Positions 30,593 to 40,931 are shown, numbered from the stretch's first letter. The stretch: 64,000 bases of DNA from Arthrobacter agilis (GCF_002157505.1 NZ_NFSC01000028.1:186001-250000), one strand, 5' to 3'. Notes: generated from the sequence alone by a model not told the origin. Translations and numbers: made by a program.

Positions 30593-30814
30593 TCACCGGG
30601 GCGTCCTCCGGGCTGCGGTCCGGCCCTCGACCGGGCAGGCGTCCCGGCGTTCGAGTTCGTCGAGGACGGAATCGAGCACGGCGGCGGGCCACGGTGGGGA
30701 CGAGGGTCCCGCCGGCGGAACGGGATGCCCTGCTGCTGCCCCGCGCTGCAGCAGCAGCAGGTCCAGTTCCGAGACAATGTGCAGGTCGGGGAGGAACCCT
30801 GTCAGGTGGGTCAT
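30593..30814 (-). CDS. Possible small hypothetical protein
   Basis: The 73-aa frame (MTHLTGFLPDLHIVSELDLLLLQRG...) has an ATG with GGACAGG upstream and a plausible N-terminal half, but a Pro/Arg-rich end. Overlapping frames on the other strand look worse. The rest of the 510-base gap holds the hairpin and nothing else I can identify. Confidence 0.35.
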   Translation of the reverse strand: MTHLTGFLPDLHIVSELDLLLLQRGAAAGHPVPPAGPSSPPWPAAVLDSVLDELERRDACPVEGRTAARRTPR

Positions 30815-31046
30815 GGTGTGTCCTGTCCGGAGATCGGTCTGCGTGCTTCCTCTCCCTTAGACGCAGTTGCCGCGCCTGAATCATCGGTCGTGAGGCCCGG
30901 AGGATGCGCGTCTCAGTGCCGGCTCCGATTCGGGTCATGGCGTCAGCGGCGGCTAGAATGGTGCTCCCCCGGCGATCCGTCTGGTCTCACACGGTGTACG
31001 GAAGTCGGTTCGGGGGGACCGACCTGACGAAACCGCCGAAAGTCCC

Positions 31047-31502
31047 ATGACCAGCACCGAGACCAGCAGCGGCATCTCCCGCCCTTTCCACCTCACGCGG
31101 CTGGAACGGTGTGCCGTGCTCCTGAGGCTCGGGCAGGACTCCGTGATCACGGAGTCGGACGCGATCGCGATCCTCGAACAGTGCTTCGACCTCACGGGAC
31201 GGCGACAGTACGTCCTGTACGTCGAACTCGACAAGGTGTCCTCCATCTCGTCCGGGGCCCGCCGCGTCCTCATGTCGGCCCGCGACGTCCTCGCGTGCGC
31301 GATGGTCGGTGCGGAGCCGATGGACCGCATGCTGTCGGTGCCCTACGAGCTGGCCGACTACCCGTCGGAGTACTTCACGGAACGGAGCACCGCGCTCGAG
31401 TGGCTGTCACTCATGCACGACGTCCTGTGCGCCGATCCCGTGGAACATGCGATGAGCCTCACCGTGGACCGGGACCCCTTCCCGCGCCGTCGGGCAGGCT
31501 GA
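31047..31502 (+). CDS. Hypothetical protein, STAS-like
   Basis: The 151-aa protein (LGQDSVITESDAIAILEQCFDLTGRRQYVLYVELDKVSSISSGARRVLMS...) has an alternating alpha/beta pattern like STAS-type domains found in Arthrobacter relatives. The ending FTERSTALEWL fits that group. Function unknown. It is convergent with pgsA. Confidence 0.6.
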   Translation: MTSTETSSGISRPFHLTRLERCAVLLRLGQDSVITESDAIAILEQCFDLTGRRQYVLYVELDKVSSISSGARRVLMSARDVLACAMVGAEPMDRMLSVPYELADYPSEYFTERSTALEWLSLMHDVLCADPVEHAMSLTVDRDPFPRRRAG

Positions 31503-31573
31503 CGGCTGCAGACCAGCCGCGCACCAGCGGACCCTGATCGGCTACACCAGCAGCCACGCCGCGGGAGACCCCG

Positions 31574-32194
31574 TCAGGACGCGGGCTTCGTCGCGAGCGA
31601 CTGTCTGCGAACGGCCCTCACCCGCTGGTAGACCGTGACGAGGCTCGCCGCGGCCAGGACCACGAGGACGGCCAGTAGGACTCCCTCGGGCAGGCCGAGT
31701 CCCGTCAGTCCCGTGACGACCAGGACGGAGACGAGGCGCTCGGCGCGCTCCGCCAGCCCGACGTTCGCGGTGAAGCCGAGCGACTCGGCCTTCGCCCGGG
31801 CGTAGGAGACGATCATGCCGAGCACGAGGCAGGCGAGTGCTGCGATCGCGATGGCTGGGTTCTCCCCGCCCGTGAAGAACCAGATCGCGACGCCGGTGAA
31901 CAGCGCGCCGTCCGCGATGCGGTCGAGCGTCGAGTCGAGGAAGCTCCCCCAGAGTCCGCCGTGGCCCTTGATGCGCGCCATGATCCCGTCGACGAGGTCG
32001 GAGAACACGAAGAGCGTGATGAAGACCGTGCCCCAGAACAGCTGGCCGAGCGGGTAGAAGACCAGCGCACCGGCGGCCACGCCGATGGTGCCGGTGATGG
32101 TCACGGCGTCGGGCGTCACACCCCATTTGAGCAACAGGCGGGCCAGCGGTGTGAAGAGGGCCGTGAAGAAACCGCGCGCGTACCTGTTGAGCAT
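31574..32194 (-). CDS. pgsA: Phosphatidylinositol phosphate synthase (CDP-alcohol phosphatidyltransferase)
   Basis: The 206-aa membrane enzyme has the CDP-alcohol signature DGIMARIKGHGGLWGSFLDSTLD (D-G-x2-A-R...G-x3-D-x3-D). Downstream of thrS and a HIT gene, the usual actinobacterial enzyme joins CDP-diacylglycerol to inositol-3-phosphate. Its ATG overlaps the HIT stop by one base (TGATG). Function is inferred from the conserved neighbourhood. Confidence 0.88.
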   Translation of the reverse strand: MLNRYARGFFTALFTPLARLLLKWGVTPDAVTITGTIGVAAGALVFYPLGQLFWGTVFITLFVFSDLVDGIMARIKGHGGLWGSFLDSTLDRIADGALFTGVAIWFFTGGENPAIAIAALACLVLGMIVSYARAKAESLGFTANVGLAERAERLVSVLVVTGLTGLGLPEGVLLAVLVVLAAASLVTVYQRVRAVRRQSLATKPAS

Positions 32195-32805
32195 CAGGAA
32201 GCCGATCCCGCAGCTGTCCCCGAGGACGGCCAGGCCGCCGCGACCTGCTCGCGGACCTCACCGAGCGTCTGCGTGATCGCCTTGGTCTGCGCGATGATCG
32301 GCAGGAAGTTCCCGTCCCCGCCCCACCGGGGCACCACGTGCTGGTGCAGGTGGGCCGCGATGCCCGCGCCTCCGGTGGCCCCCTGGTTCATGCCGAGGTT
32401 GAAGCCGGAGGGATTGGACACCTTCCGCAGCACGCGCATGGCCGTCTGCGTGAGGGCGGCGATCTCCGCGGTCTCCGCTTCGTCGATATCCGTGTAGTCG
32501 GGCACATGCCGGTAGGGGCAGACGAGGAGATGGCCGGCGTTGTAGGGAAACAGGTTGAGCAGCACGAAGGCATGGGTGCCGCGGTGGACGATGAGGGCTT
32601 CCTCGTCGCTCTGCTGAGGCGCCCGGCAGAACGGACAGGTCTGCTCCGAGGTGACCTGGTCCTGCCCTCCCTTGATGTAGGCGAGGCGGTGCGGTGTCCA
32701 CAGTCGCTGGAAGGCGTCGGGTACGCCGGCCAGTTCGAAATCGTCCGTCACCGCAGCGTCACCCGCGTAAGGGGCGGGCACGCCCGGATCGTCCGCGCCC
32801 TCCAT
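32194..32805 (-). CDS. HIT-family nucleotide hydrolase/transferase
   Basis: The 203-aa protein has a zinc-site-like cysteine pair (CPFCRA), LVCPYRHVPDYTDI and the histidine triad HLHQHVVPRW. Members hydrolyse or phosphorolyse dinucleotides such as Ap4A. It overlaps thrS by one base upstream and pgsA by one base downstream. Confidence 0.9.
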   Translation of the reverse strand: MEGADDPGVPAPYAGDAAVTDDFELAGVPDAFQRLWTPHRLAYIKGGQDQVTSEQTCPFCRAPQQSDEEALIVHRGTHAFVLLNLFPYNAGHLLVCPYRHVPDYTDIDEAETAEIAALTQTAMRVLRKVSNPSGFNLGMNQGATGGAGIAAHLHQHVVPRWGGDGNFLPIIAQTKAITQTLGEVREQVAAAWPSSGTAAGSAS

Positions 32806-34817
32806 CAGACCGTGGCCTCCCGGCTGCGTACCGCCTCCACGATCCGGCGGACCGCCTCGTCGACCGGTACCTGGTTGTCCTGGCTGCCGTCGCGGAACCG
32901 GAACGAGACGGCGTTTGCTTCCTGGTCCTCGCCACCCGCGATGAGCACGAACGGCACCTTCTCCTTGCTCGCCGTCCGGATCTTCTTCGGGAAGCGGTCC
33001 GACCCGGCGTCCACCTGTGCGCGGATGCCCTCGGCCTTCAGCTTGTCGACGACATCGAACAGGTAGTCGTTGAATGCCTCGGCGACGGGGATGGCAAGTA
33101 CCTGCACAGGTGCCAGCCAGGCGGGGAAGGCTCCGGCGTAGTGCTCCGTGAGCACGCCCATGAAGCGCTCGATCGATCCGAACAGCGCACGGTGGATCAT
33201 GACCGGGCGCTGGCGGGAGCCGTCGGCCGCCTGGTACTCGAGTTCGAAACGCTCGGGCAGGTTGAAGTCGAGCTGGATGGTCGACATCTGCCAGGCGCGT
33301 CCGATCGCGTCACGCGCCTGGACGGAGATCTTCGGGCCGTAGAACGCGGCTCCCCCGGGGTCGGGGACGAGCTCCAGCCCGGAGGCCTCGGCGACCTCGG
33401 CGAGGGTGCTCGTGGCTTCCTCCCAGATCTCGTCCGAACCGACGGACTTCTCGGGGTTGCGCGTGGAGAGTTCCAGGTAGAAGTCCTCGAGGCCGTAGTC
33501 CTTGAGGAGGCCGAGCACGAAGTTGAGCGTCCCGGTGAGCTCGTCCTTCATCTGCTCACGGGTGCAGTAGATGTGGGCGTCGTCCTGTGTCATGCCGCGC
33601 ACGCGCGTCAGGCCGTGGATGACGCCGGACTTCTCGTACCGGTACACGGAGCCGAATTCGAACAGGCGCAGCGGCAGTTCGCGGTAGGACCGCCCGCGCG
33701 AGCGGAAGATCAGGTTGTGCATGGGGCAGTTCATGGGCTTGAGGTAGTAGTCCTGCCCGGGCTTGCGCACCGTGCCGTCCTCGTTGAGCTCCTCGTCCAC
33801 GTGCATCGGGGGGAACATGCCGTCCCGGTACCAGTCGAGGTGCCCGGAGACCTCGTAGAGGTGGCCCTTGGTGATGTGCGGCGTGTAGACGAACTCGTAG
33901 CCGGCGTCGGTGTGGCGCTGGCGCGAGTAGTCCTCCATGGCCTTGCGGATGATGCCGCCCTTGGGGTGGAACACCGGCAGCCCGGAGCCCAGCTCGTCGG
34001 GGAAGGAGAACAGGTCCAGCTCCGTGCCGAGGCGCCGGTGGTCGCGGCGCTCGGCTTCGGCCAGGCGCTCCTGGTAGGCCTTGAGTGCGTCCTTGGTGGG
34101 CCACGCCGTCCCATAGATGCGCTGGAGCTGCTTGTTCTTCTCGCTGCCGCGCCAGTAGGCGGCGGCCGACCGCGTCAGCGCGTAGGCGTTGGAGATGAGC
34201 TTGGTGTTCGGCAGGTGCGGGCCGCGGCAGAGGTCCTGCCAGACGACGTCGCCGGACTTCCGGTCCACGTTGTCGTAGATCGTCAGCTCGCCGGCGCCGA
34301 CCTCGACCGACGCGCCGTCCTCCTCGGTGGCCCCGCCCTTGAGTCCGATGAGCTCGAGCTTGTACGGCTCGTCCTTCATGGCCTCGCGGGCCTCGTCCTC
34401 GGATACGACCCGGCGCACGAAACGCTGGTTCGTGTTGACGATCTTCAGCATCATCTTCTCGAGCTGCTTGAGCTCGTCGGGCGTGAAGGGTTCCTCGACG
34501 TCGAAGTCGAAGTAGAAGCCGTCGGTGATGTACGGACCGATGCCGAGTTTGGCACCCGGGCGCAGCTGCTGCACGGCCTGGGCCATGACGTGGGCCGCGG
34601 AGTGGCGCAGCACCTCGAGGCCGGCCGGATCCTCCAGCGTCACACCCTCGACCGAGGCGCCCTCGGGGAGCTCCTGGTCGAGGTCCCTGAGCTCTCCGTC
34701 CACGCGCATCACGACGACGTCGCGCCGTTCACTGAACAGCTCCGTACCGGTGGTGCCCGTCGTCGCCTGCTTCTCTTCGCCGTCGACGATGAGTTTCATG
34801 GGCTGGGGCGCTGACAC
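32805..34817 (-). CDS. thrS: Threonyl-tRNA synthetase
   Basis: The 670-aa class II synthetase has an N-terminal TGS-like region, the editing domain ([20 protein letters not shown]-region [17 protein letters not shown] with zinc-ligand-like residues), the catalytic core ([41 protein letters not shown]) and the anticodon-binding domain. It attaches threonine to tRNA-Thr. The GTG at 34815-34817 has GAGGAG upstream; a longer frame is not conserved. It leads the thrS-HIT-pgsA operon. Confidence 0.96.
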   Translation of the reverse strand: MSAPQPMKLIVDGEEKQATTGTTGTELFSERRDVVVMRVDGELRDLDQELPEGASVEGVTLEDPAGLEVLRHSAAHVMAQAVQQLRPGAKLGIGPYITDGFYFDFDVEEPFTPDELKQLEKMMLKIVNTNQRFVRRVVSEDEAREAMKDEPYKLELIGLKGGATEEDGASVEVGAGELTIYDNVDRKSGDVVWQDLCRGPHLPNTKLISNAYALTRSAAAYWRGSEKNKQLQRIYGTAWPTKDALKAYQERLAEAERRDHRRLGTELDLFSFPDELGSGLPVFHPKGGIIRKAMEDYSRQRHTDAGYEFVYTPHITKGHLYEVSGHLDWYRDGMFPPMHVDEELNEDGTVRKPGQDYYLKPMNCPMHNLIFRSRGRSYRELPLRLFEFGSVYRYEKSGVIHGLTRVRGMTQDDAHIYCTREQMKDELTGTLNFVLGLLKDYGLEDFYLELSTRNPEKSVGSDEIWEEATSTLAEVAEASGLELVPDPGGAAFYGPKISVQARDAIGRAWQMSTIQLDFNLPERFELEYQAADGSRQRPVMIHRALFGSIERFMGVLTEHYAGAFPAWLAPVQVLAIPVAEAFNDYLFDVVDKLKAEGIRAQVDAGSDRFPKKIRTASKEKVPFVLIAGGEDQEANAVSFRFRDGSQDNQVPVDEAVRRIVEAVRSREATV

Positions 34818-34932
34818 GGGCGGTCTCCTCGGTGCTGGGAAAAATGGTCGCCCGAACGGGCGTGACGGGACCCGGCAAGGGCCGGGACCGCCTTGCTGAT
34901 CGTATCGGGTGGGCGCAGGGCCGACCAACACT

Positions 34933-34982
34933 CCATCCATCTGCCCATCCTTCGACGAGCCGGTGGATGGGCAGATGGACGG
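34933..34982 (-). terminator. 18-bp hairpin downstream of chorismate mutase
   Basis: CCATCCATCTGCCCATCC and GGATGGGCAGATGGACGG pair with one wobble around a 14-base loop. It lies 33 bases past the chorismate mutase stop and upstream of thrS, so it may terminate the former. Confidence 0.55.
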
Positions 34983-35014
34983 ACAGATCGACGGAGGCCA
35001 CCAGGGCGCCGCGG

Positions 35015-35317
35015 TCAGCCTTCCCGCCGGACCCTCATCTCGAACTCGATGAACGCGGCGATCATCGCCCGGTACGTCTCCTCGACGACCGTCGGGTCCA
35101 CGCCCTGTTGCGCCGCGTAGCCGCGCACATTGGTGATGACCTGCTCCACCCGGGCGGGGGCGCGGACGGAGGCGTCATCGCGCTTGAGGGCACCCGCCCG
35201 GCGGACGAGGCGTTCCCTGCGGGAGATGAGGGACACGATCTGCTCGTCCACCTCGTTGATGGCGACACGGACGGCCGCCAACTGCTTCACGTTCTGCTCG
35301 TCGTCTGCTTCAGCCAT
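35015..35317 (-). CDS. Chorismate mutase, AroQ type
   Basis: The 100-aa all-helical protein ([31 protein letters not shown], then [30 protein letters not shown]) matches the stand-alone AroQ class, which converts chorismate to prephenate. Active-site arginines are visible in helix 1 and the loop. Confidence 0.85.
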   Translation of the reverse strand: MAEADDEQNVKQLAAVRVAINEVDEQIVSLISRRERLVRRAGALKRDDASVRAPARVEQVITNVRGYAAQQGVDPTVVEETYRAMIAAFIEFEMRVRREG

Positions 35318-35446
35318 GGCGGAAGCCTACCGCTGCCTCCGGTGAGGAATGGCACCGCCTCCTGCGGTGTTGAGTAACATGCGGGCGGATCAGCTGCCCG
35401 CGTACCGAGGCGTGCGGCAGCTGCGCACGCAGATTTGAGGAGCACC

Positions 35447-35704
35447 GTGGACTACACGCCAGAAGCCGGATCCATCACCATGTTCTCGACCTCCTGGTGC
35501 GGGTACTGCCGGCGCCTGAAGTCTCAGCTCGATGCCCAGGGCATCGGCTACAACGAGGTCAATATCGAGGAGGTCGAAGGCACCGCGGAGCTGGTCGCAT
35601 CCCTCAACGGAGGCAACCAGACCGTCCCGACCGTGATCTTCCCGGACGGCAGCACGGCCACCAACCCGTCAGCCGCCGAGGTCCGGACCAGGGTCGCCGT
35701 CTAA
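35447..35704 (+). CDS. mrx1: Mycoredoxin
   Basis: The 85-aa glutaredoxin-fold protein has the mycoredoxin active site TSWCGYCRRLK and the substrate loop QTVPTVIFPDGSTATNPS. It reduces mycothiol-protein mixed disulfides. The GTG at 35447 (VDYTPEAG) has GAGGAG just upstream and is preferred to a TTG 12 bases earlier. Confidence 0.92.
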   Translation: MDYTPEAGSITMFSTSWCGYCRRLKSQLDAQGIGYNEVNIEEVEGTAELVASLNGGNQTVPTVIFPDGSTATNPSAAEVRTRVAV

Positions 35705-35797
35705 CCCGGCCACCCTCCGCGCCGGTCCTTCCCGCCATATGCTGGGAACGGTGGCCCGTTCCCAGGCCGCCGTTCCCAGCGGAAGGACAGCGAAGAC

Positions 35798-36883
35798 ATG
35801 GTGCATAGAGTTCAGGGCGTCGTGGTGCGGGCGAAGGATGCCCCCGCCGCCATCGAGACCATCCTGGTACCCGATCCCGGACCGGGCGAAGCGCTGGTCG
35901 ATATCCTGACGTGCGGCGTCTGCCACACCGACCTGCATTACAAGCAGGGCGGCATCAACGACGAGTTCCCGTTCCTGCTGGGCCATGAGGCCACCGGCGT
36001 CGTGAGCGCAGTGGGCGACGACGTCACCACCGTCGCACCGGGCGACCGCGTCATCCTGAACTGGCGGGCCGTCTGCGGCGAGTGCCGGGCGTGCCGCCGG
36101 GGTGAGCCGCAGCACTGCTTCAACACCGCCAACGCCACCCAGAAGATGACGCTCGAGGACGGCACCGTGCTGTCCCCGGCCCTCGGCATCGGCGCCTTCG
36201 CCGAGAAGACCCTCGTGGCGGCGGGCCAGTGCACCAAGGTCGATCCGGCGGCGGACGCGGCGGCCGTGGGCCTGCTGGGCTGCGGCGTGATGGCGGGTAT
36301 CGGAGCAGCGATCAACACGGGCAACGTCTCCCGCGGCGACTCGGTCGCCGTCATCGGGTGCGGCGGCGTCGGGATAGCCGCCATCGCGGGATCCCGGCTC
36401 GCCGGAGCCACCACGATCATCGCCGTCGACATCGACGACCGGAAGCTCGAACTCGCACGGGGCCTCGGCGCCACGCACGTCCTGAACTCGAAGGACGAGG
36501 ACCCCGTGGAAGGTATCCGGGCCCTGACCGGCGGGAACGGAGCCGACGTCGTGATCGACGCCGTCGGACGGCCCGAGACCTACAAGCAGGCGTTCTACGC
36601 GCGCGACCTCGCCGGAACCGTGGTGCTCGTCGGAGTCCCCACCCCCGAGATGACCCTCGAACTCCCGCTGCTCGACGTCTTCGGCCGGGGTGGAGCCCTG
36701 AAGTCCTCCTGGTACGGCGACTGCCTGCCCAGCCGGGACTTCCCCATGCTCGTCAGCCACTACCTGCAGGGCAACCTCGACCTCGACGCCTTCGTCACCG
36801 AGCGCATCCGGCTCGACCAGGTCGAGGAGGCCTTCGGGAAGATGCACGGCGGTGCCGTCCTCCGATCGGTGGTGGAGCTCTGA
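35798..36883 (+). CDS. mscR: S-(hydroxymethyl)mycothiol dehydrogenase
   Basis: The 361-aa zinc alcohol dehydrogenase has catalytic zinc ligands in [10 protein letters not shown] and GHEATGVV, structural zinc cysteines in [15 protein letters not shown] and the NAD fold [14 protein letters not shown]. With a mycoredoxin upstream and an MBL protein overlapping downstream it fits MscR, which oxidises formaldehyde-mycothiol adducts and may also act on nitrosomycothiol. Confidence 0.93.
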   Translation: MVHRVQGVVVRAKDAPAAIETILVPDPGPGEALVDILTCGVCHTDLHYKQGGINDEFPFLLGHEATGVVSAVGDDVTTVAPGDRVILNWRAVCGECRACRRGEPQHCFNTANATQKMTLEDGTVLSPALGIGAFAEKTLVAAGQCTKVDPAADAAAVGLLGCGVMAGIGAAINTGNVSRGDSVAVIGCGGVGIAAIAGSRLAGATTIIAVDIDDRKLELARGLGATHVLNSKDEDPVEGIRALTGGNGADVVIDAVGRPETYKQAFYARDLAGTVVLVGVPTPEMTLELPLLDVFGRGGALKSSWYGDCLPSRDFPMLVSHYLQGNLDLDAFVTERIRLDQVEEAFGKMHGGAVLRSVVEL

Positions 36884-37512
36884 TGGCGGCACGCGTGGAG
36901 CACCTCGTCACGTCGGGCACGTTCTCGCTCGACGGCGGGACGTGGGACGTGGACAACAATGTCTGGATCGTGGGCGACGACGAGGAATGCGTCGTCATCG
37001 ACGCACCCCACGACGCGGCGGCGATCCTCGACCAGGTGAACGGGCGGACGGTCCGGGCGATCCTGCTGACGCACGCCCACGACGACCACATCCGCGCCGT
37101 GGGCGACCTGTTCGACGCCGTCGGCGCGCCGATCTACCTCCACGAGGGCGACCGCGAACTCTGGGACAGGGTGTTCCCCGAACTGAGCCCCGACCAGTGG
37201 ATTCGTGACGGCGACACGATCGACGTCGCCGGTGTCACGCTCACCGCGCTGCACACTCCGGGCCACTCCCCCGGCTCGGTCTGCTACCTGCTTCCGGAGG
37301 CAGGCACGGTCTTCACGGGTGACACGCTCTTCCAGGGCGGACCGGGCGCCACGGGCCGCTCCTACAGCGACTTCCCCACCATCATCGAGTCCATCCGCAG
37401 CCGACTCCTGACGCTGCCGCCGGAGACGATCGCGCGGACCGGCCACGGCGACAGCACCACCATCGGTGACGAGGCTCCGCACCTGGAGGAATGGATCCAG
37501 CGCGGGCACTGA
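36883..37512 (+). CDS. MBL-fold hydrolase, partner of MscR
   Basis: The 209-aa metallo-beta-lactamase fold protein has LLTHAHDDHIRAVGD, HTPGHSPGSVCY, FTGDTLFQGG and TGHGDSTTIG, the full metal-ligand set of the glyoxalase II group. Its ATG overlaps the mscR stop by one base (TGATG). It may hydrolyse the S-formylmycothiol made by MscR. Confidence 0.9.
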   Translation: MAARVEHLVTSGTFSLDGGTWDVDNNVWIVGDDEECVVIDAPHDAAAILDQVNGRTVRAILLTHAHDDHIRAVGDLFDAVGAPIYLHEGDRELWDRVFPELSPDQWIRDGDTIDVAGVTLTALHTPGHSPGSVCYLLPEAGTVFTGDTLFQGGPGATGRSYSDFPTIIESIRSRLLTLPPETIARTGHGDSTTIGDEAPHLEEWIQRGH

Positions 37513-37521
37513 TCCCCTGGG

Positions 37522-37572
37522 GCCTTGCCCCCGCGTCCCGCCGTCAGGGGCGGCGGGACGCGGGGGCAAGGC
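37522..37572. terminator. 22-bp bidirectional hairpin between convergent genes
   Basis: GCCTTGCCCCCGCGTCCCGC plus CG pairs perfectly with its complement at 37551-37572 around a 7-base loop. It serves two convergent genes, and the stop codon of the leftward gene lies in the loop. Confidence 0.85.
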
Positions 37573-38278
37573 GCACGGCCGCGGCGTAGGCCGCCAGCAG
37601 GGCGTTCTCCACGGCGTCGACCGTCACGGCACCGGCGAGGTCCTGTGCCGCTCCGGCCGTGGCCGGCCGCCAGTCGAGCCCCAGTGCGGCGTAGGCGTCG
37701 ATGAGGACGGCGCGGAGAGGTGCCGAGTCCTCCACGACGAGAACCGACGAGAAGAGCCAGGCACCCGCGACGACGCGCTGCGCCGTGCCGACCAGCTTGA
37801 CGGCCGGGACACCGTCCGCCCGCCCGTGGACGGTGAATTCACCGGGGCAGTACTCGCCCGGGACCTCCCCCACGTGCGCGTCGAGTCCCACGCCGGTGAG
37901 TATCCCGGCGAAGAACTCGCCGAACGCCGCGAAGCGGGCCCGCGTGCCGACGACGGGGTCTGCCGCGGGTTCGAGGTGGTCGACCACGAGGCAGCCCCGA
38001 TGGTAGGCCGCGGCGCGCCCCCCTGCGCGCCGCACCAGCGGGACGAAGCCGTGCTTCGTCGATACGGCGCAGGCCTCGCCGAAGCCCGGCAGCCGTGCGT
38101 CCCGCTGCCCGAAGGCGACCGTGGGACTCGGGCGGTAGAGGCGCAGCGTCGGGGGCCTGCTTCCGACGGCGACCTCGCGCAGCAGCGCGATGCCGCGCCC
38201 CAGTTCTGCGGCCGCGTCATCCGACGGTGGGTCGAGAACGAGTGCCAGCTCGGCAGCGCCCTGCCATGGAGTGCTCAT
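37544..38278 (-). CDS. Lipoate-protein ligase A-like protein
   Basis: The 244-aa protein belongs to the lipoate/biotin ligase fold (LRLYRPSPTVAFGQRD, VRRAGGRAAAYHRGCLVVDHL, VHGRADGVPAVKLVGTAQRVVAGAWLFSS with the conserved lysine). It may attach lipoyl or octanoyl groups. The ATG at 38276-38278 fits the domain start. The last codons form one arm of a terminator and the TGA lies in its loop. Confidence 0.78.
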   Translation of the reverse strand: MSTPWQGAAELALVLDPPSDDAAAELGRGIALLREVAVGSRPPTLRLYRPSPTVAFGQRDARLPGFGEACAVSTKHGFVPLVRRAGGRAAAYHRGCLVVDHLEPAADPVVGTRARFAAFGEFFAGILTGVGLDAHVGEVPGEYCPGEFTVHGRADGVPAVKLVGTAQRVVAGAWLFSSVLVVEDSAPLRAVLIDAYAALGLDWRPATAGAAQDLAGAVTVDAVENALLAAYAAAVRLAPASRRP

Positions 38279-38452
38279 CCATCCATCGTAGGCAGAGCCC
38301 GGGTGAAGCTGCGCGCAGACCGGCCGGGCAGCATCCGACCGACGACGTCCAGCCACAGCGTCGCCGTCAGCCCCTGCTGCCTGAAGACGCGGCCGTTCCC
38401 CGGAATCGTCGTCGACGGTCGGATGAAAGACCTCAGCGCAGGGCCCCGCCGG

Positions 38453-39253
38453 TCAGGGCGTCGGGAGGGGCGTCCACTCGAGCCAGAGCCCGGCCTCGAC
38501 GGCGATGGCCGAGGGTACGGTGTGCGGGCCGTCGAACTCGCGGTACACCACTTCGTACCCGCGGCGCTTGAGCGTGGGGACCACCCTCCTGCTCGTGGCG
38601 TCGATGGGGAGGACGGCGTCCTCGGTGCCGTGGGAGATGAAGATGGCCGGCTGCCCGTTCTGCGGCCCGGCCGGCACGAAGCCGGGTGAGAACGCGACCA
38701 CCTTGCTGAAGAGGTCCCCGTTGGCCAGACCGAGGCCCAGCGCATAGGAGGCTCCGTCGGAGAACCCCGCCACACCGATCCGGTCGGGATCGACCGTGAC
38801 GAACGAGAAGACCTCTTCCAGTGCCCTGTTGATGACCTCGGTGTCCGGCCCGTACCCACCGCGGATGGCGTCCCAGGTAGCCGCGCGGGAAGCGGGCGCG
38901 AGGATGACGATCCCGAGCTCCTCGGCGGCCGCGCGCAGGACGGACAGTCCGCCCTGCGCATCCCCGCCCGCTCCGTGGAGAGCGACGAGGAGGGGAACCG
39001 GTTCGTCGGTGGCCAGGGACTCGGGGACGAAGACGATCGGGTCCCGTGTCGTCGCCACGCCGAGGGCGTGCACCCCCGTTCTCGTCCCGGTACCCGGTTC
39101 CGCCGTGCCCGGTCGCGCTGTCAGGACGGCAGGATCCGCCGCCGTCGTACCCGTGGGCTGTCCGCTGTCCATGGAACCTCCGTTACACGCCGTCTCCGCC
39201 ACGAGGAGCGGCACGATCATCGCGCCGGCAAGGATGCCCCTCCTCGTTGCCAC
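38453..39253 (-). CDS. Esterase/phospholipase-type alpha/beta hydrolase, probable lipoprotein
   Basis: The 266-aa secreted-type protein has a signal peptide with a possible lipobox (LLVAETAC), then VPLLVALHGAGGDAQGG, the nucleophile motif GVAGFSDGASYA, FISHGTEDAVLP and DGPHTVP, giving a Ser-Asp-His triad of the phospholipase/carboxylesterase group. GTG start. Substrate unknown. Confidence 0.82.
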   Translation of the reverse strand: MATRRGILAGAMIVPLLVAETACNGGSMDSGQPTGTTAADPAVLTARPGTAEPGTGTRTGVHALGVATTRDPIVFVPESLATDEPVPLLVALHGAGGDAQGGLSVLRAAAEELGIVILAPASRAATWDAIRGGYGPDTEVINRALEEVFSFVTVDPDRIGVAGFSDGASYALGLGLANGDLFSKVVAFSPGFVPAGPQNGQPAIFISHGTEDAVLPIDATSRRVVPTLKRRGYEVVYREFDGPHTVPSAIAVEAGLWLEWTPLPTP

Positions 39254-39374
39254 ACGGCGATTCTAGGGGCGACAGGCACCCACTCTCCCGGTTGCCGTCC
39301 GAGCCTCTTTCGGTTATCGGGCCATGCCGGCCCGCACGAGCCCGCACGGTCCCGCAGCGGCGCCCGTGCGCGAC

Positions 39375-40034
39375 TCAGGAGTTCCAGGCCTCCAGCAGCA
39401 GCCCGGCGGCGCGTTCGGGGTCGGGTGCCGCGCAGACCGCGGACACGATCGCCATTCCTGCCGCTCCCGCCCGGCGGAGCGGGGAGGCGTCCACCGCGGT
39501 GATGCCGCCGATCGCGACACAGGGCAGCCGCGCCGCGCCCGTCAGCGCAGCGACGCCGTCGACGCCGAGCGGCGTCGGGTGGTCGGGCTTCGTGGCCGTG
39601 GCATGCACCGCACCGACGCCGAGGTAGTCCACCGTGCCGGCGGGAAGAGCGTGGGCGACGGCGAACTGGTCGGCGGTCGCCGCACTGAGGCCGACGACGG
39701 CGTCGGGGCCGACGATGCGCCGCACCAGGTCGGGCGGCAGGTCGGACTGGCCCACGTGGACGCCGTGCACCTGTGCGCCCTGCTCCCGCGCCGCGAGGTA
39801 CACGTCCACCCTGTCGTCGACCAGCACTGGCACCCGGCCGGCGACGGCGTCGGCGACCGCGGCGAGGAGCGCGACGAGGTCCCGCCCTCCCGCGTGCTTG
39901 TCCCGCACCTGGACGCAGGTCGCGCCCCCTGCCACGGCGGCGGCGACGACATCGGCGACCGTCCGGGGCGCACACAGCTCCGTGTCGGTCACGAGGTAGA
40001 GCGGCAGGTACGACGCCGGATCCGGCCGCGGCAT
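39375..40034 (-). CDS. thiE: Thiamine-phosphate synthase
   Basis: The 219-aa TIM-barrel enzyme has LYLVTDTELC, VQVRDKHAGGRDL, VLVDDRVDVYLA, GVHVGQSDLPPD, GLSAATADQ, DYLGVGAVHATATK and IGGITAVDA. It joins hydroxymethylpyrimidine-PP and thiazole-P. Its ATG overlaps the thiM stop by one base. Confidence 0.94.
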   Translation of the reverse strand: MPRPDPASYLPLYLVTDTELCAPRTVADVVAAAVAGGATCVQVRDKHAGGRDLVALLAAVADAVAGRVPVLVDDRVDVYLAAREQGAQVHGVHVGQSDLPPDLVRRIVGPDAVVGLSAATADQFAVAHALPAGTVDYLGVGAVHATATKPDHPTPLGVDGVAALTGAARLPCVAIGGITAVDASPLRRAGAAGMAIVSAVCAAPDPERAAGLLLEAWNS

Positions 40035-40879
40035 CAGGAGTCCTCCGGCAGGACCAGGCCCTGGCGGACATCGTCCGGGGTGATCGCCGCGAGCGCATCG
40101 AGGAAGTGCGGGGCGAAGGTTCCCGGGCCCCCCGCCAGGACCGCGGCTTTCTCCGCTGCGAGCGTGTACACGCCGGTGGCCGCGGTGGCCGCGAGCAGTG
40201 GATCGGGAGTGAGCGAGGCGAAGGCTGCCATCACGGCGCCGAGCGCGCAGCCGCCGCCGGTGACCCGGGTGAGCAGCGGCGTGCCGTTGGCCACCCGGAC
40301 GACGGCGCCGTCGGCCGGAACGACGGCGTCGACGGCACCCGAGATGGCGACGACGGAGCCGTACCGCGATGCCAGCAGGCGTGCTGCGTCGAGCGCCGCG
40401 GCGGGCTCGTCCAGGGAGTCCACGCCCCGTCCCCCGCCGCCGGAGCCGGCGAGGGCGATGATCTCCGATGCATTGCCGCGGATGATGGTCGGGCGCTGGG
40501 CGACGAGCTGCTGGGCCGTCCCGGTGCGAACGGTCAGGAACCCCACGGCGACGGGATCGAGCACCCAGGGCGTGCCCGACGCCGCGGCCGCTCCGGCGGC
40601 CTCGAGCATGGCTGCGCGCTGCGACTCGGTGGGCGTGCCGAGGTTGACGAGCACCCCGGAGGCCACGGGCGCGAACTGCGCCGCCTCCCCGGGGATGTCG
40701 ACCATGGCGGGGGCTGCACCGAGGGCGAGCAGCACGTTCGCGGTGAAGTTGGTGACGACCGCGTTGGTGATGCACTGGACCAGCGGGGAGGCGCTGCGCA
40801 GGTCTGCGAGCAGCCCGGCGCAGGCCTCGGCGCTGATCGTGCGGGCGGGGTCCGCGGTTGCCGGAGGGAATTCCGTCAT
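40034..40879 (-). CDS. thiM: Hydroxyethylthiazole kinase
   Basis: The 281-aa kinase has [59 protein letters not shown] and [15 protein letters not shown] with the catalytic cysteine. It phosphorylates the thiazole moiety in thiamine salvage. First gene after the TPP riboswitch. Confidence 0.94.
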   Translation of the reverse strand: MTEFPPATADPARTISAEACAGLLADLRSASPLVQCITNAVVTNFTANVLLALGAAPAMVDIPGEAAQFAPVASGVLVNLGTPTESQRAAMLEAAGAAAASGTPWVLDPVAVGFLTVRTGTAQQLVAQRPTIIRGNASEIIALAGSGGGGRGVDSLDEPAAALDAARLLASRYGSVVAISGAVDAVVPADGAVVRVANGTPLLTRVTGGGCALGAVMAAFASLTPDPLLAATAATGVYTLAAEKAAVLAGGPGTFAPHFLDALAAITPDDVRQGLVLPEDS

Positions 40880-40931
40880 GTGCTGCCTTTCGCTGGGGCG
40901 AGAGGACGGACGGACACCAGGGCCCGGCAGG

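Noticed and set aside
32694-34814. Long plus-strand frame opposite thrS
   Set aside because: It is a codon-bias shadow of thrS; its composition is Val/Leu/Gly/Arg-rich without domains.
34818-35014. T-box leader upstream of thrS
   Set aside because: No T-box core motif on the minus strand; the hairpin fits better as a terminator for chorismate mutase.
39375-40775. Single 466-codon frame covering thiE and more
   Set aside because: Only the part from 40034 down is ThiE; the rest is antisense-frame shadow of thiM.
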